From Tubulanus polymorphus (lineage: Eukaryota > Nemertea > Palaeonemertea > Tubulaniformes > Tubulanidae): 64,000 nucleotides of DNA. Below, piece after piece: positions 36,143 through 47,527 of the stretch (its first letter is position 1; each line of letters opens with the position of its first letter). The translations under genes were made by a program, and so were the position numbers. The notes below the pieces were generated by a model that worked only from the letters and a program-made list of their open reading frames with translations, was not told the origin of the DNA and searched no databases. The stretch lies in contig NC_134027.1 in assembly GCF_964204645.1 (NCBI RefSeq), forward strand, positions 21,502,485 through 21,566,484. The letters are read 5' to 3'.

Positions 36143-36705
36143 TTAGGATTCTGCCATTTCCGCCATCTGCCAGTATAGCATCATATTGAGGTCCGTATCG
36201 GAATGTTTGAATGAATACTTATATTTTACATCAGTGGTTATTATATCTATCGCACCATTGATCACAAAGCACATTGCTCTTGCAGTGTGGATGAGCAAAG
36301 TTTCAGCATGCAAAGTCGTAAGTATCTGGTAGCAGCATCCCTTTAGACCGGTCCACCCACTAAGGCACTTTGAATTGACTCCTTCGGAAATCATACGACA
36401 AACATTATTGTCTGCATTATCTTCATTTGATACATTAACGTTACTATTGTTAGTTATTGAATATTCCTTTTCACAAATAAAAGTCGTATGAGTTTCTTCG
36501 ATTTGACACGGGAATCGAAGCCAATTTGCTGATCCTCGTAGATTATTCAATGTCATCGCAGTACACGGCATATTGATATCATTTATCGGTTGTTTACGAA
36601 GAGGAGGTATCAATCATCGAATAACTTCTGGTGTCGTCTCGTTACCAGAAGGTCTAAACCATCCCGTGTAGGTCAATGGTATTCCATCAGTCCACGTGTA
36701 GTAAC
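36143..36705 (-). pseudogene. C-type-lectin-domain gene remnant
   Basis: Reading from 36705 (acceptor CAATTAAG), the frame encodes the second half of a C-type lectin domain: WTDG, TGW, a Cys, W-x4-C and FICEK. It then runs on to what looks like the first half of another lectin domain (CLSGWTGLKGCCYQ, then a Cys and NGAID) before a stop at 36143. An in-frame TGA at 36614-36616 interrupts the first half-domain. A real exon structure with unseen introns is possible, but no donor near the TGA was obvious. Confidence 0.5.
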
Positions 36706-37380
36706 CTTAATTGTGCGAAGTAGGCATGAAACACGTGACAACATTAAGAGCAGAGTATAGTTATGAATTCGAATATACATTTTTTACGTTCAATAAAAAA
36801 TAAATTCAATACAAAGGGACTTTTTTAAGAACATATCTGTTAAATATCTGAGTTTATCAATGTATATGTTCATTAGTGTATCATTGGTTGTAAATCTCAT
36901 TGAATACTGACTACATCGTGTGACATGTACTTTCAAAACCATATTTAGAAGTCCCTGCCATCTCAATCCAATCATGATTATAAGCGCCGGTAATGAGTAT
37001 GCCTTCAACATTAGTTCTGTCGCAAAAATCTTCATCAGTCCACGTGTAGTAATCTTAATTGTGCGAAGTAGGCATGAAACACGTGACAACATTAAGAGCA
37101 AAGTATAGTTATGAATTCGAATATACATTTTTTACGTTCAATAAAAAATAAATTCAATACAAATGGACTTTTTTAAGAACATATCTGTTAAATATCTGAG
37201 TTTATCAATGTATATGTTCATTAGTGTATCATTGGTTGTAAATCTCATTGAATACTGACTACATCGTGTGACATGTACTTTCAAAACCATATTTAGAAGT
37301 CCCAGCAAACTCAATCCAATCATGATTATAAGCGCCGGTAATGAGTATGCCTTCAACATTAGTTCTGTCGCAAAAATCTT
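36685..37380. repeat. ~348 bp tandem duplication
   Basis: Two near-identical units (36685-37032 and 37033-37380), both beginning CATCAGTCCACGTG, which overlaps the lectin exon border. On the minus strand each carries a similar short hydrophobic open frame, ending at 36790 and 37138. These frames may be shadows rather than exons. Confidence 0.8.
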
Positions 37381-37395
37381 TTTTACAGCCAGCAT

Positions 37396-38077
37396 TTCAT
37401 GTTCAGACCTAATGCTGAGTAGATGTCCTCCTTTCTGTCAAAAGTAAAATTCTGCATTCTCCCAATTCCGACGTCCATGCATGATGTAAATAATACAAGA
37501 AACCCCAGAATCTAGAAACTCTGCTCTACGGCCATTATTGCGATGTGTCTTTATAGGGGATTATTCTAATGTACATGTATATAAAAATGTATGTAAAAAG
37601 CTTCTGTAATAATATCCAACTTAACACGCCGCCACAAGATTTTTAAAAATCTTACTCACCCAGGGGTAGTTGACTTGTATATCACCTTTGAATATAGACT
37701 TCACTTTAAATTCAATTTCACATCATTTTATTCTTAAAACACAGGTTTCATAGAAGAAAGATATAGTCTCAGGGGCCAGTTGCACAGTCGTGACTTAAGT
37801 CTAAAAGTGGTCTTAAATCTCAAGACTGGTCTTAAGTTGTTAGATTAAGTCTAAGCCATGACTGTGCAACTGGCCCCTGGAAACATTTTGAAATTTGTCA
37901 GTTATAACCATGGTTTCTCATTGTTACTATGGTGGTCACCCAAAATTGAGGATTTACCCCTAGGGATAACTTTGATACTCAGTCTATGAAACCGGGCCAT
38001 AAGCATACTGGAGTTCCAGCCGTCATAGATACGAACAGATCAGCGTGATTTACTCTGAATTCTAACTGTATGATATC
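37396..38077. other. Intergenic with one foldback element
   Basis: No gene supported apart from the element at 37771-37878. Confidence 0.45.
37771..37878. mobile_element. Foldback element, CCAGTTGCAC family
   Basis: Ends AGGGGCCAGTTGCACAG and TGTGCAACTGGCCCCT are complementary. The interior has CTTAAGTC-type palindromes. Same family as 4744-4876 and 47387-47527. Confidence 0.85.
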
Positions 38078-38324
38078 GTGGCTGATTCGGGCCATACTAA
38101 AAAAATTTTCTGTACGGCTAGAGCAACGATAAAATATATTTCACCAAAAACCAAAAGTTTTGAATTCTCGCGCGAGAAAACCAAACTTTTTGAATTCTCG
38201 AGCGAGAAAACAAAACTTTTTGAATTCTCGCGCGAGAAAACCAAAAAAGGGCCACCGTGAAAATTTTTTTTTATCGTTGCTCTAGCCGTAAAGAAAATTT
38301 TTTAGTATGGCCCGAATCAGCCAC
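38078..38324. mobile_element. Foldback element with internal 30 bp repeats
   Basis: Inverted arms of about 60 bp (starting GTGGCTGATTCGGGCC) flank three units of ~30 bp with TTTTGAATTCTCGCGCGAG. The arms pair almost perfectly. No open frame of note. Confidence 0.85.
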
Positions 38325-38475
38325 CATAGTATGAACGTCAAATTCATGGCAAACCCATCAGGGATGCCAATCCATTCTACAAACAATTGACAACGTTCCA
38401 AACTCATTGCAAATTTGTATCCTGTCGGTGTTTTTAGTTTATCAATTATTAATTCGTATTTTCTGCAGTTGTGAA

Positions 38476-38790
38476 TCAACGCTCAAAACGGTATATGATA
38501 TATACCCGACTACCCCGTGCACCATCGACAATAGTGCCAAATATCAACGATATCGAATCATTACGACGGATATCGTGCTTTCCATCACCGCATAATATTT
38601 TATTGGACTGACCGATGAGAAGGAAGTTTTCACTACAGAATATCGATGTCTCGATGTCGTAGTATAGTTTGATGTCGAACGTTCCCGGTAAAGAACTGTT
38701 GGTGAACCAACGACATTCAACACCGCGCGTTAGCGACGGATAATTTGGCGAAGCGATGTACCAGGCATGGAATCGATTGGGTACCACCAA
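38476..38790 (-). CDS. CUB-domain exon (partial, gene unknown)
   Basis: Encodes about 100 residues with CUB features: ASPNYPSL near the start, a Cys followed by RWF, a FDIKLYYD strand, LLIG, LCGDG and a hydrophobic GSRVYIIYRF end. CUB domains occur in secreted or membrane proteins and bind proteins or carbohydrates. I could not fix the exon borders: no clear acceptor is seen above 38790, and the frame closes at 38476. It could be a pseudogene fragment. Confidence 0.5.
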   Translation of the reverse strand: MVVPNRFHAWYIASPNYPSLTRGVECRWFTNSSLPGTFDIKLYYDIETSIFCSENFLLIGQSNKILCGDGKHDIRRNDSISLIFGTIVDGARGSRVYIIYRFER

Positions 38791-38982
38791 AAATACATTA
38801 CGTATTTTTGGTACCACGTATTATCACATGTTGAACTGACAGTCACAGACACGGAGAGATCGGCGTGTATGATCACCACTTTCAGGACGATCAGCGGTGT
38901 TATTTTTTTATCTTAAAATAGGGATTGTCCCTGTTATTTATTTGGTTGGTAAATTTTGTTTGATTTTTTGATTGAGTGTCCC

Positions 38983-39104
38983 TTACAGACCCACCACACC
39001 TGCCGAAGTGTAGTTGTATGACATCGACGGTGCAGCTCCGATGAGGATGGGTTTCTCCGTCAAGGGGTGCGCGATCTTTACTTCACATCTGGTGCTGAGT
39101 TTGC
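38983..39104 (-). CDS. Candidate terminal exon, function unknown
   Basis: A good acceptor (TTTTACTTTTAG) precedes a 39-codon frame ending in TAA at 38983-38985. I recognise no domain, and no upstream partner exon was identified. It could belong to a decayed gene. Confidence 0.25.
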
Positions 39105-39669
39105 CTAAAAGTAAAAGTTTTTACACGGAGAGCAGTTTTGTGATTCTAATATACAGTGCATGGTTAGGTCTGTGGGTGCGTCGCAATCGAAGGGACAGTA
39201 CTATGCGCATTGATAGACCGTCAGTAAGAAAACGGCGCAGGCACGTGAATATTGAATAAATATTTGTACACTAACGTATATATACAGTCTCGATCGGGTT
39301 TTATTTACAGTCACAATTATGTTTTTGGTAGTTTTTAATGAGACCGACGTCAAGAGGCAACTTTCCAGTCATCATTGCGCGCAGATAGACTGATCGGCGG
39401 TGTTATTAGCAGCACTCTCAGCAGCAGTATATACACCATGGAGAACAACAGAAACGAAATAATTGCATGCGCAAAGGATCACGCATTTGTTGCCACTGCA
39501 ATCATTTTCGAAATGTAAATCGACTCCACTTTACCGTGTTAATTTTTTATCTGTCTCGTCTGTTTTCCCTAAAGGCCTCCAATCGAATCATCGCCAATTA
39601 GACTATACATGCAGCGTAATTTAACTATCTGGCTTATTCGTGATGATGAAACTTTCGTTTCGAAAAATG

Positions 39670-40060
39670 TGTAAATTATACCAGAATTTCAACCATTCAC
39701 TCGAAAACAAATACTTTCAAACAGGGCGTAATTGTCTGGGGGTTAAGAATAAGCGTAGCGACCACGAACCACTCTATACTGAGCAGAACAGAGTGACCCG
39801 CGTCAACTAACACAGAAAAATAGCGTGGCGAACGAGATGAAAATCCAACCAAAATTCCAGTATTCACTCGAAAAAAAAATTCCCAACACGGCGTAAATGT
39901 ACGCAGTTCGCAGAGGATAAATAATAAACGTAGCTATCATGAACAAAACGTCGTTTATTGATGATAAGTAATTATCAGATGTTTTGATAAGTAATTATCA
40001 GATTTAAAATGCTTTAGAACTACTAACGTGAATGCGAATGCCCAGTAGCAGTAACTTCGT
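39670..40060 (-). pseudogene. Decayed GPCR fragments
   Basis: Two adjacent stretches (about 39685-39780 and 39825-40030) are diverged copies of the TM1-TM3 coding part of the GPCR at 26228-27355 (compare 26925-27130). They carry deletions and frameshifts, and no long frame remains. Confidence 0.7.
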
Positions 40061-40208
40061 CAGGTAAATGAGCTTCATCATTTACCTGACGAAGCTATTT
40101 ATAGCGAATGAATTTATTAAACCTCTTCAAAGTACTTTGTCACACTTGCTGATGATTTCTACACCGGGTTAACGCGGACTACTTCAACTCAACCAAACTA
40201 GAATGACT

Positions 40209-41387
40209 CTAATGAAGAGAATGTTTTTGATAATTAGACCTACATACCGGACAGCTGTTAACGCTGCCTACATTCAATTCTTCGAACATATTCAAACATG
40301 TTTTATGAAATACGTGTGAACATGACAATAAAGTCACTTCTCTAACGCCAGGTTTGTAAGATTTCTTCGATGGTTCTGGTGGAGTTGCTTCCTCCTTCAT
40401 TTCTGCCTCATCGTATCTGCCTAAGTTGGGATTTTGGTATAAACCCGTTTTAGACAACAGATTCAAACAAATAGGGCATTCCGAATCAGCCCTATCTTTA
40501 GCTGACGTTTCTATACATTTCCATTGTTCTTCCGTTATTTTAAAAGACGATTTCTCCCACTCATTAAACACTCGGTTACTAGATGCAACACTTTGATCAA
40601 TCTCTGCTAAGAAATTATTAATATCGTTATCGAAAGAGTTTACCATTCTATCTACTATCGTTTCGAGTTTTCCTTCAAAATATATCCTCCTCAGCTTCGG
40701 GTTCTTCGGCGGATTTTTCTCCCTGTATTCTTTGAACCAAGCCCTAGCCCTGTATCCTCTCCAACACGCTTGTATTCTCGTAGCGCAACTGTCGCGGTGA
40801 TGTTTGGCGCCTTCGTGAATAACTCTGGTTTCATACTGTTGTCTTCTACACATAGGGCACGACTTCTTACCGGAAAATCTCTCGAAAGCTTTTAAACAAA
40901 CCAAATGAAAAACATGCGAACACGATAGTAACACCTGCTGACCGGTTCCAAAATCATCCTTACAAATGATACACGGTTCTTTAGAATCGTCGCGATTATT
41001 CGACTTAAGTTTAGCTATTCGCCAATCTTCCTCCGATAGTAACGACGGAGGCGACTCTACTAATCCTAGTTTCTGTGCAAGCGTTTGCGCAGGGGGTGCT
41101 TTATCAAGTACATATTCCCGTGGTTCCTCCTCAATATGATTCGAGTTTTTCTGCCGGTGCTTCTTAAGTCCAGTATCGACTACAGGTCGTCGTACCGGTA
41201 CTGTTGGTTTCTTCTGTCGACTCTGCAATGAATGACTGCGTACCTGCTGAGCTGAATTGAGATTCAAAGCCATATTCTTCATATAATGATCTTGAAGAGC
41301 GACTGCCGCCAAAGCAGTGCTGTACCGGTGATCATTTTGTTTTCCAGCTTGTCTGTTTCGAGTAGACATTCGGCTTCTTTGCTCCAT
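40209..41387 (-). CDS. RNF32: RING finger protein 32
   Basis: A 392-residue protein in one exon. A RING-H2 domain lies at 139-180 (CIIC...CSHVFHLVC...CPMC), an IQ calmodulin-binding motif at 203-215 (ATRIQACWRGYRA), and a second RING-H2 domain at 304-382 (CPIC...CSHVFHKTC...CPVC). The RING-IQ-RING order is diagnostic of RNF32, a presumed E3 ubiquitin ligase best known from vertebrate testis. The length is close to the human protein. Vertebrate orthologues have introns, so the lack of one here is notable, though all domains are intact and it does not look like a processed pseudogene. The first ATG at 41385-41387 was taken. Confidence 0.92.
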   Translation of the reverse strand: MEQRSRMSTRNRQAGKQNDHRYSTALAAVALQDHYMKNMALNLNSAQQVRSHSLQSRQKKPTVPVRRPVVDTGLKKHRQKNSNHIEEEPREYVLDKAPPAQTLAQKLGLVESPPSLLSEEDWRIAKLKSNNRDDSKEPCIICKDDFGTGQQVLLSCSHVFHLVCLKAFERFSGKKSCPMCRRQQYETRVIHEGAKHHRDSCATRIQACWRGYRARAWFKEYREKNPPKNPKLRRIYFEGKLETIVDRMVNSFDNDINNFLAEIDQSVASSNRVFNEWEKSSFKITEEQWKCIETSAKDRADSECPICLNLLSKTGLYQNPNLGRYDEAEMKEEATPPEPSKKSYKPGVREVTLLSCSHVFHKTCLNMFEELNVGSVNSCPVCRSNYQKHSLH

Positions 41388-42910
41388 ATACGCAAGTGAT
41401 TATTTCTTGTTATAATAAGAACCGCCACAAGGTCTCCTGTGCCTAGTAACCGCAATATTGTTTATTCGTAACTAACTGTGATGAAAGGCAAATGGGATAT
41501 TAAGTGCCGCATTGAGCTGTTCTCGACTCTGTGCGCGTTGTGTCGAAGTACTACCTATTGCGCCTTTATAAAACGCATTAGAGTCGGCTATTGAAGCTTA
41601 CGACAAAGTGAAAATACTTGAACGCAAATACTATCAGGACAAACCCTGACGAGCAGCCTAGTCACGGACAAAATATAGTCGCTCTCGTGACTTTGTGAAT
41701 TTGGAATAAAAGGCTTTTTATTTTTCCCTTTTTAAAGGGCAAAACTCAGAGAAAACCTAGTGCCAGACACTCACTTTCCGAAAAGAGACTAAGGGCTGAT
41801 GAGAAACAAGGGTATTTATTTGCGTGGCCTAAGAATAACATAGGCCTATATCAAGATAGAAATATGATAGATAAAAAAACCAGCTCTCGGTAATACGGAG
41901 CGCCGAAAGAGAGCACTAACGTAATTTGGACTAAGGGTTTACGTAGTCAGTAACCTGTCTGTGGTTTAGTTTCACAATCGGATATTTTCACAAACCACAG
42001 TTGGTATAAGCCCATCCGATTATAAAAAGCTTACCACCAACGATTAGGTAACTAACTAGGGTTTACGATGACGATTCTTGTTCGTTCGGTGTGAAAGGAA
42101 GAAAACCACCCAAATATTGTCTGGGAAAAAGAAATGAATACATTGAATTTATCTTTTTATGAATGAAAAACTTTGAAAAGGAAAATGGTATGCCTAAGTA
42201 CAATGGTCCCAGTTTCACAAAAAGAATCTCTTAAAATTCATTCTTTAAGTATCCCATGGCATAGCAAATGTCCCTATCATTATCTAAATTTTATGAATCG
42301 ATCTTCATTGCAATATCACGGCTAATTCCCAACATTATCAACCAAGATTACACTTATGGTAAAGTGGTGCCCGGGATGAAACCTTAGAGATAGATCGATA
42401 CCAAACGGCAAAACTAATATGATCAAGGCCGCGAAGTACGGCCTCCATTTCAATCGAATCATCGCCAATCATTCCAATTAGACTATCCATGTCATACCAA
42501 AAACCAACCATTATGCTATGCCGATTACATGTTTAAGAACTCAAATAATTGAAATAATAGAATTGACATTTGAATGGATTGAATTGACCCATGATCAAGA
42601 AAATCAAGGTTGACATGGTACATTCTTCCATACAAATTCAATTTTATTTTATTTTTATCGAAATTGTTGGTGGTGTGACTAAAAAGAAGTTATACTTTGT
42701 GTTAAAGCAAATGAACTGACCAGCTACATGTAAGTATCATTGATAAGATACCGATACCGATATCTTAACAAGGTTAATAATGCAAATTCTAGGATTTTAA
42801 TCCAAGTCTTGGTCAGTAAATGTGGATATCAACAATTCAAATTCCAATTTAAATCCATATTTATTTGATTTCTTGTAGGTTTTTTTGTAAATTTAGGTTC
42901 AATAACCAAA
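41388..42910. other. Intergenic, no gene seen
   Basis: Upstream region of RNF32. AT-rich with short frames only. Confidence 0.45.
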
Positions 42911-44030
42911 GGCGTTTTTATTTAAGCAACTCGAATCAACACGGATCGAATTGTCCATTTATTTAATAAGCAACACGCCTCTACAACGATTTGCCTACAA
43001 CGACTACGTCCATTTATTTGACCAAATCGCCAACCCGAGTCACCCGAGTACCCAATGCGACCAAATCGCTCATCGAAGCGCTTTGATTCAATTTGACAGT
43101 GGAGCGTTCGGGAATAGATCAAAAACAAAATGGCGGCTTTTTCAATCGCAGAAAATTCAGGTTCCGGTTGTGGAGAGTAGGCCTAAAGTCTATTTATTTT
43201 TGATTGTCCACGATCTTTTTGGGATATTATGCTTAATTTTGGGTGTGCATACCTCAAATAGGCTAGGTCTTAATCGAATCAGTAGAGTTGTGCAGTCCAG
43301 AAAAATCATCGTTTTTATATCCATTTTGTACCTAGTGGAAGGATTGATGAATATTCTCGAAAGTTGAGCTTTAAATCGGCGAGAAAGACCGCCATTTGGT
43401 TCCAGTTTGTTTACTTCTTTATGCAAATGAGCAGTGTGTACCATGTGATCTGGGTAAGTTTATTTTTTATGGGGAGAGTACGTTGCTCGCACGTGTTTCA
43501 CTACGTGGGTATGGCCGTAATGGTTGTGCTATCATAGGCCTAAATCATTGCAAACCACATTGTTTTGATACCTTTGACAAAGCCATCTTTATTCACTAAG
43601 ACGGCTTTCTAGACTAATATTGTGAGTCGTTGATTGGTCTCTTGGCGACAAGAAGCTGCTACATCCCCCATGATATAATTGACGCATCCTCGCCTCATTG
43701 CGCATATGTGCAATGCCTCATTTGCATAAAGAAATACGCAAAAAGGAACAAAATGGCGGTCTTTCTCGCTGATTTAAACCTCAATTTTCGAGAATATTCA
43801 TCAATCCTTCTAAACAGTGTAAAATGGATATAAAAACAATGATTTATCTGGACTGCACAACTCTACTGATTCGATTAAGACCTATTTAAGCGAAATATCC
43901 CAAAAAGATCGTGGACAATCAAAAATAAATAGACTTTAGTGTCATTTATTTAAGGCGATTCGATTTGTACCACGTGACAGTAATCGATGGTGCAAAGCGA
44001 TTTTATATGAGTTGCTTAAATAAAAACGCC
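42911..44030. mobile_element. 1.1 kb foldback DNA element
   Basis: The ends GGCGTTTTTATTTAAGCAAC and its exact complement define the element. Larger inner arms (about 43193-43440 and 43683-43940) also pair. The frames inside are mirror images of each other and show no transposase motif, so the element is non-autonomous. Confidence 0.8.
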
Positions 44031-44255
44031 TCAAGCGTTATAACAAAATTGCGGTTTTTTCAACTGCAGAAACGGGCTGAAGTTCAAAAGGGTTACGCAA
44101 TGGATAATTTACCGTATACGGGTATTTATTTCTGCTATTTTACCGTACATCATCGCTGATTGGCTGATTTACGCCGCGCATGCGCACAGAGGTGCGCGAC
44201 TTAGAAAACTCAAGGAAAGTGTGGAGAACAGAGTTAGAGAAAATAGAGCGGATAG

Positions 44256-44323
44256 AGTGAGACTCGAACCCGGGCCAGTAAATTACTAGCGCAGCGTCAT
44301 ACCACCAGACCACCGAGCTCGCT
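44256..44323 (-). repeat. tRNA-derived SINE head or tRNA pseudogene
   Basis: On the minus strand an A-box-like TGGTCTGGTGG and a B-box GGGTTCGAGTC sit about 35 bases apart, flanked by GCGAGCTCGG. Acceptor-stem pairing is poor, which argues against a functional tRNA. Confidence 0.55.
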
Positions 44324-45544
44324 GAAACCCAACCGAATGTTTTAACTATCTATAGTACCTCACCTTACCCTAATCCTATCCCTAGGGGTAAAACGGAACC
44401 CTCTGGACCCTCACGACACTAACCCTATCGAAACCCTAATCCTCTTAACCCAATATAATAAATTTATTGTTACTTTTATTAGTTAATACTTTATAATTAT
44501 ATAGACCTAGTAATAATGTACGGTAAAATAGCAGCAGTAAATACTTTGCCATATACGGTTAAATATCTACTTCGAAAGGGTTGTGGTGTCTTAATAGCAG
44601 TGGGGACTGTTTTTTGGGGGGTCCAATCCGAGTATTATAACGCTACTCAAAAAATTTGCTAATTTTTGTATGGGAAGTTACATAATTATAAAAAATGCAC
44701 TCCTACATGTGATAAATACCATCTGGCTTAACCATACTCTACTGTTTGTAGTTAGTTAACCCTTAACTTGCCCTAACCCTGACTGCAGTCCCAGTTTGCT
44801 TTTTGTGTCTCACGCGCCGTAGTGTGCGTTGAGCCGTAGTTCCAACTGGTGTACTTGAGAATTCAAACACGAAAGTAATTTCACACTTTAACCACAAAAA
44901 CGCCCCGTAAATGTGATATTTTGACAAAGATTCAAAACACCAAACACGAAAGTAATTTCACACTTTTACGACAAAAACGCCCCGTAAATGTAATATTTTG
45001 ACAAAGATTCGAGACATTTAGACAGTAATAAGAAGCATAATACAGGCCGATGGATATAGTAATCTATGGTGTCTATTAATGAATATTGCACGGGACCCCA
45101 AAATCGGAGGTTTAATTGTTCAGTCTCATTCCATGACAGTTAAGACTACTGCTTTGTCAAGTTTCAATGCCCTTGATATCCAATAGTTTGGAAGTTATGA
45201 GGATTTAATGCATTAATTCATTAACCCTTTCAGTGCTGACCAATTAAAACCCTATAGTGCTGGAGATAATTTGAAATTTGTTAAAAATTCCACCCTAGTG
45301 TGTTGAATAACGGGAATACCACTTTATAGTGTCTAGACCACGGCGCGGTGTATCGTTATTTGCTAATATTTCACTGTGTTTGTCAGGTGCTGCCATTTTT
45401 TAAGAGAGATAATTACTAATTACATCAATACACTGCAATGCGGTGTACTAGCAAAATCCATCACTGATTTATACACTGCACTGCGTGTAGACATGCAAAT
45501 CATCTGGCACACACAGCTAACCTAATTTCTTTCTTGTTTTTAGT
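44324..45544. other. Intergenic, with a tandem repeat
   Basis: No gene seen. A two-copy 77 bp repeat is at 44864-45016. Confidence 0.5.
44864..45016. repeat. 77 bp tandem repeat, two copies
   Basis: Both units begin CAAACACGAAAGTAATTTCA and share the CGCCCCGTAAATG core. Confidence 0.85.
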
Positions 45545-47037
45545 ATGAGCGAAAAGCAAGGTCAAAAGCGTAAAAAGTCGTACTACGTCGACAACAAAAA
45601 ATCCAACTGGAAATCTCAAAGCCAGTTGTGTCCGAAACAGAAAGGGTTTTTATTGACTTGCAACAACATGCAAGACAAACAGTGTAAAGCAGAAGCCTAC
45701 CGGATCCTAAATGAATATGCTGATATTTTATACGGGCCAGAAAAGGTATTTGTATTAGCGTTGAAGGTTGAAGTTGCAAATTTTCTGGAGTTGAGTTAGA
45801 CTAGAGTATACTGTCTTGACTACCCCTCTAATATGTCGAAATTCTCTCAAACTTCGACAAACTTCTTGTTAGACGACAATTTCTGATGTCAATTACTCTC
45901 ATCTGATGATTTACTCAATTTACTCTCATCTGTAAAGTACCAATGATACTTAATTGGCAAGTGGGCATGGAGTCCAGTAACCATAGTTTAAAGTTGTGCT
46001 ACCCTCTGCAGTTGTCCCTTCTGTATCAACTTGCTGCTAACCATTCATTGTATTGTTCATCCTCACAATTATTTTGTTAAAAAGCGACTTAAGTCACAAA
46101 TTCACTCCCTAAGTATGTGACTTATGCAAAGTTGACTGTTATTAACTTAACATCAAACTTATCGCCAATTTGGCACCAAATAACTGACAGGAAATTCAGC
46201 AAAATAATAACTTAGACCTCACTTCACCTTTAACGGCTATTCATGTATTCATAAAATGAGTTGATCTATTTTCAGTCTGTCAACGATGGGGAAACAGAAG
46301 ATAAAAATGACGACGACAACGACGATTTAGATGCGGCTCTTCAGCGAGAAATCAAGCGAGCGAAAACGAGCAAACAACGTTTTCAAGCGTTGAACTGCGG
46401 CGCGAAAAACTGCGTGTTCATCAAAACCGATTTGCCGCGGCCGGACGAACTGGCGACGAAAATATTTGCGGACGTTTTGTCGAAGCGCGAGGCGAAATCT
46501 CGGTTCATCCAGCGATTTCTGCCAATAACGCACGTGTGTAAGATACACGACGAAGACATCGCGAAATGCGCCGTCGAAATGGTCGGCGAGTTCAAGGCCG
46601 CGAATCGTCGGGACGCGGATGAAACGTTCGAATATTGCGTAATGTTTCGACAGAGATGTAACGGAAATGTCGCGCGTACGACATTCTACCAACACATCGA
46701 AGACGCGTTGAACGCGAACGGCGTTAATTTTCTCGTGAAGTTCGAAAAACCGAAGTTCGTCGTCATAATCGAGGTTATCAAAACGATCTGTTGCATGTCG
46801 ATAGTCGAGGATTATTTCGAGTTCAATAAGTACAATATCGCCGGATTGATTAAACCCGACGAGCAACCGCGGCGAAATGAGAAACAGGAGGGACAACGAA
46901 ACGAGGGGGAAAACGAGGAAGGCCGACAACGGATCGATGGAGAAAGCAAAGGAGGAGAAATAGACGAAAATGAAGAAGTAAAGAGTAATAACGTAAATGG
47001 AACTGACAACGATGAATCAGTTTCGGATATCGTTTGA
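45545..47037 (+). CDS. THUMPD1: THUMP domain-containing protein 1 (Tan1 homologue)
   Basis: Two exons: 45545-45745 (67 codons, phase 0) and 46276-47037. About 320 residues. The N-terminus is basic (KRKKSYYVDN) with the family's KGFLLTC strand and a YGPEK end, followed by an acidic linker. The second exon holds the THUMP domain, including CVFIKTD, RFIQRFLPI, the repeat of short strands around FKYCVMFRQRCN-like sequence and VIIEVIKTICCMSIV. THUMPD1/Tan1 binds tRNA and acts as the adaptor for N4-acetylation of cytidine by NAT10/Kre33. The C-terminal tail is Glu/Arg-rich and poorly conserved. A 200-residue open frame on the opposite strand is a shadow. Confidence 0.93.
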
Positions 47038-47386
47038 GACCAGTGTATTTCATATTAGATAAATATACACAAATCTCTTCAAAACGAAAGAATACTTTAT
47101 TTCATGATATCTTTCAAAAATCACTAGATACAACATGTAAGCGGACAAAAATTGATGGTTCGGCAGTGGGAGTCTACTTTTCCATGGGCGTCCCTAGGGG
47201 GGTTCGGTAGTAGTTCAAACGAACCCGCTTTTTTTTTTGTTGAATTTTCAAACGTCAACGAACGTCGGCAAATGGTCTGCATTTGCTAAATTAGCAAAAT
47301 AAAATCGATACATAGGAAGTAAATGGGAACCAGCGGCCTCAGATCGCACCAGAACGTGCCTGCTTGCACGAATTTCCAAAAAATAT

Positions 47387-47527
47387 GGGCCGGTTGCATA
47401 GTCATGGCTCAGACTTAAGACCAGTCTAAGACCAACTTAGTTCTATAGCTAATCTAACAACTTAAGACCCGTCTTAAGATTTAAGACCACTTTTGGACTT
47501 AAGTCACGACTGTGCAACTGGTCTCTG
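47387..47527. mobile_element. Foldback element, CCAGTTGCAC family
   Basis: Starts GGGCCGGTTGCATAG and ends with CTGTGCAACTGGTCTC. The interior has CTTAAGAC palindromes. Confidence 0.8.

Noticed and set aside
43190..43444. Protein-coding gene in the 1.1 kb foldback
   Set aside because: Mirror-image frames on both arms and no transposase motif.
44256..44323. Functional tRNA gene
   Set aside because: Good A and B boxes, but the acceptor stem does not pair, so it is more likely a SINE head.
46327..46929. A 200-residue open frame antisense to THUMPD1
   Set aside because: It is a shadow of the GC-rich, conserved THUMP exon on the other strand.
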